A stretch of DNA of 50,331 bases from Collinsella tanakaei (GTDB lineage Bacteria; Actinomycetota; Coriobacteriia; Coriobacteriales; Coriobacteriaceae). The position numbers and the translations under genes are program-made. This document shows positions 25,040 to 31,596 of this stretch, one piece after another. Position 1 is the first letter of the stretch. Each line of letters begins with the position of its first letter. Under the pieces are notes generated by a model that did no database searches, was not told the DNA's origin, and worked only from the letters and a program-made list of their open reading frames with translations. The DNA is taken from positions 1 to 50,331 of the forward strand of contig NZ_JAUDCO010000010.1 of the NCBI RefSeq assembly GCF_030373545.1, given 5' to 3'.

Positions 25040-25088
25040 CGCGCCCCTCACGTTTACCGAATGCGGTTCGGTAAACGTGAGGGGCGCG
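25040..25088. promoter_or_regulatory. Long perfect palindrome, putative TetR operator
   Basis: Two 22-base arms are perfectly complementary around the 5-base centre TGCGG. The core is TTTACCGAA-N5-TTCGGTAAA with GC-rich outer parts. It lies in the divergent region, 58 bases before the flavoenzyme ATG and 142 before the TetR ATG, as expected for an operator serving both. Confidence 0.7.
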
Positions 25089-25230
25089 GCGGGGAGCGGC
25101 GATATGCGGGCAGGCATCGTGCCTTGCGGCGCGCTCCCGCCGTCGGTTGCGCTAGGATTGAAACGGTCGGTCTGGCGCGTCGCCATGACCGGCAGCTATT
25201 CGACCGAGTGCTGTACAGTCAGGAGATGCG

Positions 25231-25818
25231 ATGGCAGAGACCGGCAAGCGGGCGCTTCAGGCGCGCGAGACCAAGCGCGCGATCTTCAAATGCGCGCTCG
25301 ACCTGTTTGCGGAGCACCCCTACGAGCAAGTCTCGGTCAAGGACATCTGCGATGCGGCGGGGGTTTCCGTCGGAGCGTTCTACCACCACTTCGAGGGCAA
25401 GGACAATCTGCTCGACGAGGGTTATCGCGTGTTTGACCAGCAGCTCGAGCAAGATTGGGACGCACGCGAGACGACGGGCGCCATCGAGGACATCCACTTT
25501 CTCATCGACCACCAGATGCGCTCCATGGAGGCCATGGGCGGGTTTGCCGCGGCGCAGTACTTTAAGAACCAGCTTTCGGTCGACCACAGCTACATGCTCG
25601 ACGCGCACCGCGTGCTGAACATCAAGCTGATCGAGTCGCTGCGGCGCGCCATCGGGGACGGCCTGCTTGCCGGAGACCCCGACGCGATCGCCGAGGAGAT
25701 CCTCTGCGTGACCCGCGGCATCATCTACGACTGGAACCTGCACGGCCACGACTACGACCTCGTCGCCCGCGGACGGCACCTGGTGGATATCCTGCTGGAG
25801 CATTATCGGTTGGGGTGA
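25231..25818 (+). CDS. TetR/AcrR-family transcriptional regulator
   Basis: A 195-residue repressor. The N-terminal TetR helix-turn-helix is clear: AIFKCALDLFAEHPYEQVSVKDICDAAGVS (read as two helices) then VGAFYHHFEGKDNLLDEGY (residues about 17-66). The remainder is a helical ligand-binding and dimerisation domain. The ATG follows CAGGAG. Its position opposite the 2-enoate-reductase-type gene, with a perfect palindrome between them, makes local autoregulation and control of that enzyme the obvious inference. The inducer is unknown. Confidence 0.9.
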   Translation: MAETGKRALQARETKRAIFKCALDLFAEHPYEQVSVKDICDAAGVSVGAFYHHFEGKDNLLDEGYRVFDQQLEQDWDARETTGAIEDIHFLIDHQMRSMEAMGGFAAAQYFKNQLSVDHSYMLDAHRVLNIKLIESLRRAIGDGLLAGDPDAIAEEILCVTRGIIYDWNLHGHDYDLVARGRHLVDILLEHYRLG

Positions 25819-25868
25819 CGGAACAGCGAACCGTTTCGCAGGTGGCCCAAATGCGCAGGCGCCAACCG

Positions 25869-26852
25869 CTAATCTCCCAGCACCTCGCCCAAAAACTCCT
25901 GGTCAAACGGAATGACATCGGGCCAAGTGTACACGGCGTCCGAGGCGATCACTAAGTAGTTATCCTCGCCTGCGAAGAGCTCCTCGGTCACCGGCAGAAC
26001 CCACACGTGCGCGAACACCGCGGAGAGCGTGGCCACGACATCGCGCAGAAACGTCACGTCGGTCCCCTCCCCGCGCGAGACGACGTTGGTGATGTAGATG
26101 CCGCCCAGCGTCAGGCACGCGCGCACGGCGTGCATCGCCTCGATCGTGGCAAGGCCGCGCACGGGCTCCGCACCCGAGAAGGTGTCGTTGACGATGACGT
26201 CGTACGTCATCCCCTCGGCAGCACCGCGCTCGAGCACTGCCCGTCCGTCATCGCACACGAGCTGCAAGCGTGCGCCCGCGATATGTTCGAGCTCGTCGAG
26301 GAAGAACAGGCGCCGTGCCAGGCTCGTCACCTCCGGATCGATCTCCACGACGGTCATCGCAAGATCGGGATGCTCGGTCAGGGCGTACTTGGGCCATGCG
26401 TACCCACCGCCGCCGAGCGCGAGCACGCGCGAGATACCGTGACCCGAAACCGCGCGCATCGCGTCCTCGGCGTCGAAGACGACGCTGAAACCTTGCTGAT
26501 AGGCAAAGACCGGCTCGAAGCGGCGCTCGTCGAGGTAGGTCGCCGACTGGTACACGCCGCGCGTGCACAGGATGCGAGCTAGGGAGCCGTCAGTCAACCG
26601 CCGCGTACGGACGAACGTGAACCCGCTCGCCGTGTGCGCGACATGGGGATCGAAGCGCAGGTACACGATCGCGATGACCGACGAAAGCGCGAACAGCAGC
26701 GCCATGGCCCATGCCGCCGCCCCGCTCATGCCGCCCACCGTGAACGCAATCGCGATGAAGAGGATCACCGCGACGTCGACGGCCTCGGTCGGAAGGCCGC
26801 CGCCCGCACGACGGCGCGCGGATGCCTCGCGCTGCGAGATCTGTCTGCCCAT
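25869..26852 (-). CDS. Membrane-anchored spermidine-synthase-like protein
   Basis: A 327-residue protein. Two hydrophobic helices (about 25-42 and 46-66) precede a polyamine-synthase-like Rossmann domain with LALGGGGYAWP (145-155), VVEIDPEV (168-175), a CDDGRAVL motif and VIVNDTFSG. The acidic residues after the second and third strands fit aminopropyltransferases or relatives that bind decarboxylated SAM or SAM, but no SpeD or other polyamine gene is near. The ATG overlaps the stop of elp3 (TAATG), with GGAGCTG in front, so the two are coupled. It may make polyamines or be an uncharacterised methyltransferase-like protein. Confidence 0.75.
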   Translation of the reverse strand: MGRQISQREASARRRAGGGLPTEAVDVAVILFIAIAFTVGGMSGAAAWAMALLFALSSVIAIVYLRFDPHVAHTASGFTFVRTRRLTDGSLARILCTRGVYQSATYLDERRFEPVFAYQQGFSVVFDAEDAMRAVSGHGISRVLALGGGGYAWPKYALTEHPDLAMTVVEIDPEVTSLARRLFFLDELEHIAGARLQLVCDDGRAVLERGAAEGMTYDVIVNDTFSGAEPVRGLATIEAMHAVRACLTLGGIYITNVVSRGEGTDVTFLRDVVATLSAVFAHVWVLPVTEELFAGEDNYLVIASDAVYTWPDVIPFDQEFLGEVLGD

Positions 26853-28762
26853 TACAGCTCCTTTTGCTGATAAAGCCCGTGGTCCACAAACCCAAGATGC
26901 CTGTAGTATTCCCGCGTGCCCACCGCGCTGATCACGTTGATGCGCCGATAGCCTGCATCCTGTGCCAGAGAACATGCGCGCTCGATCAGGCGCTTGCCGA
27001 GTCCCAGGTGCTGGGCGGCGCGACCGTCGGCGCCCACGCGTGTCGCCATACCGTAGACGTGCACCTCGCGGATCATCGCCTCGCCCGCCGCCACGGGAAG
27101 TTCGGCCGCGTGTGCCTCGACATAGGCTTGCACGGGCAGCGAGAGGCGCAGGAATCCGGCGATGCGACCGTCCGCGCACACCCATTGCAGGAAGTGCTCC
27201 GTCGTGTTTTCCGTCTTGTACGAGACGGTGTCCAGGCGCAGGTCATCCACATCAACCGTCCGCGTGCCGATCTCGCGGAAGCGGATCTCCTGCACGTCGG
27301 GATGGACCGGTGCGTCATCGTCGGTGCGCGACGCCGCCGCGAGCCGCGCCTCGACGAGCTGGCGCAGGTTGGGTTTCTTGTTGCCCGCCACGATGTCGTC
27401 GGAGGAAAAGTCGCGGATCATGCGGGAGATGCGGCAGAACGCCGGTGTCGCGAGCACGTCCTCGACGAGCACATCGAGCAGCTCTTCCTCGGAATAGGGT
27501 ACCCACGAGCCGTCGCGATAGCGCTCGGCCAGGCGTGCGCTGCCGATCAGCGCGCAGGGGTAGAGCTTCACCTCGTCGGGCTGATACGCCGGGTCGTGCA
27601 TCAGGCGCGCGTAGTCGCGCTTGTCATCGGCCGGCGTCGCACCGAGCAGGTTGGCCATCGCGTGCGCATGGATCTTGAACCCGAAGGCGCGCAGCAATGC
27701 GAACGCCTCGGCGATACGTTCGACGGAGATTCCGCGCTCGTTGACATCCAGGATGCGCTGGTCGGTGCTCTGCACGCCCATCTGGATCTTGGTCGCGCCC
27801 AACCGGCGGATAAGCGTGAGCGCCTCGGGCGTGATGGCATCCGGGCGTGTCTCCACGACCAGGCCGACAACACGATGGCGGGCAGTCTCGTTGATGCGCT
27901 GCTGGCGCTCCAGCTCCTCGAGGGTCGCCGTCTGGGCGGATGCCGCCCGCCGCCACGCATCGCTTTGCCCGTACAGCCGCGCAACCGCCCGGTTGTAGCT
28001 GCACGAACCGGTATCGACCGCAGCCTGGGCCTCGGCAGATGCCGCCGCGAGCGCGTGCTCATCGGCCGTGATACCACAGGCGCGATACCACGCGCGGCGC
28101 TCGACGACCCCCACCGGCACGTCAGAGGAGCTCGCGAGCACGGCGCCTTTGTCCTCGCCGGGCGCGGCGAGCATGGGATTTGCCGCCACGCCGGAGACGG
28201 CATCGTCATTCAGGGCGCGGAACAGCTCGGTCACGAACCATATCTGGTAGTCGCGCGGATAGTCGCTCCACGTACCGCCCAAAATGATGAGCTCGATCTT
28301 GTCGGTGGCGTGCCCCATCTGCGAAAGCGCGGTCAGACGGGTCGATACCTGCAGATAGGGGTCGAAGCAGTTCTGCTCCGCGCGGGCGCAGGCCGGCTCG
28401 TCGTGCAGGTAGCTTTTGGGCATGCGCACATCGTTGGGACAGTAGAGGCAATCGCTGCCGCACGGCCAGGGTTTGGTGATGACCGTGATGGTCGCCACAC
28501 CCGAAGCGGAGCGGCGCGGCTTCATGCGGATGACGCGCAACAGGGCGCGCTCCAGCTCCGACGTCACGTTCCAGCTGCGCCAGCGCTCGGGCTCTTCGCG
28601 CTTGACGCGCTGGTAGAACGGCAACAGGCGCCGCTTGGCGAAGGCGCGCTTGTCGCCGCCGGTGCGCTTGGCCTGCGCATGCACGAGCTTGACGAGCGCC
28701 GCGTCGTCGACCGTCTCGCCGTGCCGCAGCATCTCGAGTATGTTCACGATGATGTCTTCCAT
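26852..28762 (-). CDS. elp3: Elp3-type tRNA U34 carboxymethyltransferase (radical SAM + GNAT)
   Basis: A 636-residue bacterial Elp3. The radical SAM cluster motif is CGSDCLYC (C101, C105, C108), with a short helical N-terminus before it and a C-terminal GNAT acetyltransferase domain (VYGMATRVGADGRAAQHLGLGKRLIERA). In eukaryotes and archaea Elp3 uses acetyl-CoA and SAM to make 5-carboxymethyluridine at wobble position 34. I chose ATG at 28762. It has no Shine-Dalgarno sequence, and a TACAAT -10 box ends seven bases upstream, so the message is probably leaderless. Coupled downstream is the spermidine-synthase-like gene; divergent is a Trm9-like methyltransferase. Confidence 0.93.
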   Translation of the reverse strand: MEDIIVNILEMLRHGETVDDAALVKLVHAQAKRTGGDKRAFAKRRLLPFYQRVKREEPERWRSWNVTSELERALLRVIRMKPRRSASGVATITVITKPWPCGSDCLYCPNDVRMPKSYLHDEPACARAEQNCFDPYLQVSTRLTALSQMGHATDKIELIILGGTWSDYPRDYQIWFVTELFRALNDDAVSGVAANPMLAAPGEDKGAVLASSSDVPVGVVERRAWYRACGITADEHALAAASAEAQAAVDTGSCSYNRAVARLYGQSDAWRRAASAQTATLEELERQQRINETARHRVVGLVVETRPDAITPEALTLIRRLGATKIQMGVQSTDQRILDVNERGISVERIAEAFALLRAFGFKIHAHAMANLLGATPADDKRDYARLMHDPAYQPDEVKLYPCALIGSARLAERYRDGSWVPYSEEELLDVLVEDVLATPAFCRISRMIRDFSSDDIVAGNKKPNLRQLVEARLAAASRTDDDAPVHPDVQEIRFREIGTRTVDVDDLRLDTVSYKTENTTEHFLQWVCADGRIAGFLRLSLPVQAYVEAHAAELPVAAGEAMIREVHVYGMATRVGADGRAAQHLGLGKRLIERACSLAQDAGYRRINVISAVGTREYYRHLGFVDHGLYQQKEL

Positions 28763-28769
28763 AGGGCGC

Positions 28770-28775
28770 ATTGTA
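28770..28775 (-). promoter_or_regulatory. -10 box implying a leaderless elp3 mRNA
   Basis: Minus-strand TACAAT ends seven bases before the elp3 ATG, so transcription should start at or next to the start codon. No -35 hexamer and no ribosome-binding site are visible. Confidence 0.5.
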
Positions 28776-28868
28776 CTATGGCGCAGGCGGCAAGGCGGCA
28801 CCGGACAGCGCGGCGCGACGGCGGGGCGCCTGAAACGGACGTTTGGAGCCCCTATCCCGTCCGCCGGA

Positions 28869-29017
28869 GGCCATACCCCCGTTTAGGGGACGGTTTTAGT
28901 CGGCACCTCCGAGTAGCCGGAAATTCGGCAACACGTCTACCAGCACCTTTTCTGAACAGCATGGGGGATCTACTCGACCACCCCCTCTAAAACCGTCCCC
29001 TAAACGGGGGTATGGCC
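28869..29017. mobile_element. 149-bp MITE-like element with 31-bp perfect terminal inverted repeats
   Basis: The arms at 28869-28899 and 28987-29017 are exact inverse copies (31 of 31), beginning GGCCATACCCCC. The 87-base centre holds a further inverted pair, CGAGTAG ... CTACTCG, and no open frame. It fills the intergenic space between elp3 and the divergent methyltransferase. I see no obvious target duplication. It resembles a non-autonomous transposon or a large REP-type element. Confidence 0.65.
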
Positions 29018-29084
29018 CAGGGCGCTACAATGAAGCGAAAATCGACTGGCCCGAACAGCCCGATCGTGCCCGAAAGGAGGCGCT

Positions 29085-29864
29085 GTGGACGCACAGCTCG
29101 CCCGCGAGCTCATCGCATGCAACAACGAGTTCTATCGGAGGCATGCCGCGTCGTTCTCGGCAACCCGCCAGGCGCCTTGGCAGGGCTGGGCGCGCGTTGT
29201 CGAAGCAGCGCGGGCGCTCACCGAGCCGTCACGCACCCTTCATGTGCTCGACGTCGCCTGTGGCAACCTGCGCTTCGAGCGGTTCCTTGCCGAGCGGATA
29301 CCCACGGTCGAGCTCTCGTGCCTCGCCGTGGACAGCACACCCGAGCTTTCCTGCGATGCTTCCGCGATCCGCGGCGTCCGCACGCGCACCGTCGATGTGC
29401 TCGAGGTGCTGCTCGACGGGCGCGATCCGCTCGATGCCACCGGGACGTTCGATCTGACGGTCTGCTTCGGCTTTTTGCATCATGTGCCGGGCGGGAATCT
29501 CCGCCACGCGCTGCTTAACACCCTCGCGCGCCACACCTGCGCCGGCGGCATCATCGCGCTTTCCCTCTGGCAGTTCATGGACGACCCGCGCCTGGCGCGC
29601 AAGGCGGAGACTGCCGAAGAAGCGATGCGCGAGCAAGGTTTTCCCGTCGACGCACTCGACGCAGACGATCACTTCCTCGGCTGGCAGGACAGCATCCAAC
29701 CCGTCCGCTACTGCCATCATTTCAGCGAGGCCGAGGTCGACGAACTTTCGGCCCACCTCTCCCAGCGCGGCGCTCGCGAAATCGACCGGTTCTCGGCGGA
29801 CGGCCGCTCCGGCACGCTCAACCGCTACCTCATCTGCCAGATAGAGAAATCAAGCCGTCTATGA
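29085..29864 (+). CDS. Trm9/ALKBH8-like SAM methyltransferase
   Basis: A 259-residue class I methyltransferase with motif I VLDVACGNLRFERFL, motif IV-like FDLTVCFGFLHHVPGG and GGIIALSLWQF. The order of features recalls Trm9/ALKBH8: a CGN motif, the HH motif, a GG..LW strand, a late W (FLGWQ), and a tail RYCHHFSEAEVDEL ... GTLNRYLIC, which parallels the hRYYHlF..gEL...gNW of those enzymes. Trm9 methylates cm5U34 to mcm5U34, the product of Elp3, encoded divergently here. That makes a tRNA wobble role plausible but unproved. GTG at 29085 follows AAAGGAGG. Its stop overlaps the start of the GNAT gene. Confidence 0.75.
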   Translation: MDAQLARELIACNNEFYRRHAASFSATRQAPWQGWARVVEAARALTEPSRTLHVLDVACGNLRFERFLAERIPTVELSCLAVDSTPELSCDASAIRGVRTRTVDVLEVLLDGRDPLDATGTFDLTVCFGFLHHVPGGNLRHALLNTLARHTCAGGIIALSLWQFMDDPRLARKAETAEEAMREQGFPVDALDADDHFLGWQDSIQPVRYCHHFSEAEVDELSAHLSQRGAREIDRFSADGRSGTLNRYLICQIEKSSRL

Positions 29865-30631
29865 TTGCACGTCTCACCGACCCTGCAGCCGCCAGCTCCC
29901 TGTTCGATGGCTGGAATGAAACCGTTATATGGTCCTGTCTCCAAGGCATCATGGGATGCGTGCTTGCCGACAATACGACACGGCCGCAATCCGCCGCAGC
30001 CGTTCTCGGCGACTTCGCCTTCCTCGCAGGTACCGCGAACCGAGCACTCGTCCATTCAGCTTTAGCGCACGGCGAGCCCCGCCCCTTGATCCTCGTTCCC
30101 CGCGATGCAATATGGTCCGCGTGTATCGAATCGGAACTCAAAGAAAGTGTCTCGCGCATCACCCGGTTTGCCACGCGCAAGGATCCGGCGGACCTCGATC
30201 GCACCCGCCTGCTTGACCTTGTGCGCGACGTCCCTCACGGCATCGAGCTCTCCCCCATCGACGCGCATCTGCATCGGGCGTGCGCCGGTGCCGACTGGAG
30301 CTGCGACCTCGTGTCGCAGTTTCCCAAGTACGAGGACTTTCAGCACCTCGCCCTGGGTATCGTCGCGGTCGAGAGCGGCGTGCCAGTGGCAGGCGCCTCA
30401 ACCTACGCACGCTATCGTGATGGCATCGAAATCGAGGTCGACACGCGCCCCGACAGACGACGTCGGGGTCTCGCGCGGGCATGTGCCGCCGCGCTCATCC
30501 TCGCCGCGCTGGATCAAGGCCTCTACCCGAGCTGGGACGCCCACACACGCGCATCCCTCGCATTGGCCGAGCAGCTCGGCTATCGCTTCGACTATGCATA
30601 CGACGCGTATCTTGTCAGCTCAAGCCGTTAA
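29861..30631 (+). CDS. GNAT-family N-acetyltransferase
   Basis: A 256-residue protein of the GNAT_acetyltran type. The acetyl-CoA pyrophosphate-binding loop is RPDRRRRGLARACAAALI near the C-terminus, followed by SWDAHTRASLALAEQLGYRF, typical of the last strand and helix of the fold. The N-terminal 130 residues lack recognisable motifs. The ATG overlaps the stop of the Trm9-like gene (ATGA), so the two are made together. The substrate is unknown; a tRNA or antibiotic target is conceivable, but nothing in the sequence decides it. Confidence 0.8.
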   Translation: MIARLTDPAAASSLFDGWNETVIWSCLQGIMGCVLADNTTRPQSAAAVLGDFAFLAGTANRALVHSALAHGEPRPLILVPRDAIWSACIESELKESVSRITRFATRKDPADLDRTRLLDLVRDVPHGIELSPIDAHLHRACAGADWSCDLVSQFPKYEDFQHLALGIVAVESGVPVAGASTYARYRDGIEIEVDTRPDRRRRGLARACAAALILAALDQGLYPSWDAHTRASLALAEQLGYRFDYAYDAYLVSSSR

Positions 30632-30676
30632 TCGTATACAATCCACGAGCACGAACATCCGATAGCAGGGAACGCC

Positions 30677-31534
30677 ATGGGCCTCACGCATATCCGCACG
30701 CCGAAGAACTTCGACCTCGACGAGCGCATCGAGCGCTACGCCGACGCCATCGAGCGCCACGCACCCGCCTATGCCGGGCGCTGGGCCGAGGCGTGCTGGC
30801 CGCTCGATGCGGACGCCACCCGTGGTGCCAGCTTTGCGCGCGTCCACCTCGACTTAGGCTGCGGCAAGGGCACGTTCATCGCCCAATGCGCGCGGCGCGA
30901 TCCCGACGCGCTGTTCATCGGCATGGATGTCGAACCCATCTGCATCGCCTACGCCGCGCAGCGCATCGTCGAGGAGGACCTGCGCAACGCCGTCGTCGTG
31001 CCGCTCGGGGCGCAGGCGCTGCCGCGCATCTTCGGGGCCGGTGAGCTCGCGGGCATCACGCTCAACTTCCCCACGCCCCACCCCAAGCGCCACCACGCCG
31101 CCAAGCGCCTGGTGAACGTCGACCACCTGCTGCTCTATCGTCCTCTGCTCGCGGCGTCGGGTACCGTGACGCTGCGCACCGACAGCCTGCCGCTCTGGGA
31201 ATATGCCAAGGGGCAGTTCGACGCCGCCGGCTACGATGCGCAGTGGGTGTCGGCCGATGTCCGTCACGAGCACCCCGGCTTTCCCGAAACCGAGTACGAG
31301 CAGCGCCTGACCGAGCGCGGCGCCGCCGTGTACGGCATCTGCGCCACACCGGGCCAAGAGCCCGACGAGGCGCGCGTCGAGGCGGGACGCACCGCCGAGC
31401 AGAGCCTGATGTGCTACCTGCCCGACGACCTGTCGACCCTCGACTACGTGCCCCTCGGCATGGAGGCGGCCGTCGAGAACTTCCGCAACCGCGAGCGCAA
31501 GGGCAAGGCGCGCATCCCCGGATCGCGCAGCTAG
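30677..31534 (+). CDS. trmB: tRNA (guanine-N7-)-methyltransferase
   Basis: A 285-residue TrmB. Motif I is HLDLGCGKGTFIAQCA, followed by FIGMDVEPICIAYAAQRI. The family hallmark NFPTPHPKRHHAAKRLVN lies mid-protein and corresponds to NFPDPWPKKRHHKRR. It makes m7G46 in tRNA. It is longer than the common 210-240 residues because of an N-terminal segment (RTPKNFDLDERIERYADAI) and a C-terminal tail. The ATG follows CAGGGAA. It lies 45 bases after the GNAT gene on the same strand, extending the local group of tRNA-modification genes. Confidence 0.88.
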   Translation: MGLTHIRTPKNFDLDERIERYADAIERHAPAYAGRWAEACWPLDADATRGASFARVHLDLGCGKGTFIAQCARRDPDALFIGMDVEPICIAYAAQRIVEEDLRNAVVVPLGAQALPRIFGAGELAGITLNFPTPHPKRHHAAKRLVNVDHLLLYRPLLAASGTVTLRTDSLPLWEYAKGQFDAAGYDAQWVSADVRHEHPGFPETEYEQRLTERGAAVYGICATPGQEPDEARVEAGRTAEQSLMCYLPDDLSTLDYVPLGMEAAVENFRNRERKGKARIPGSRS

Positions 31535-31596
31535 GACACAAAGCCCGCGTTGGGCCATAATGGGTGCGAACAAACCAGGCAAGGAGCGCTGAAGAC

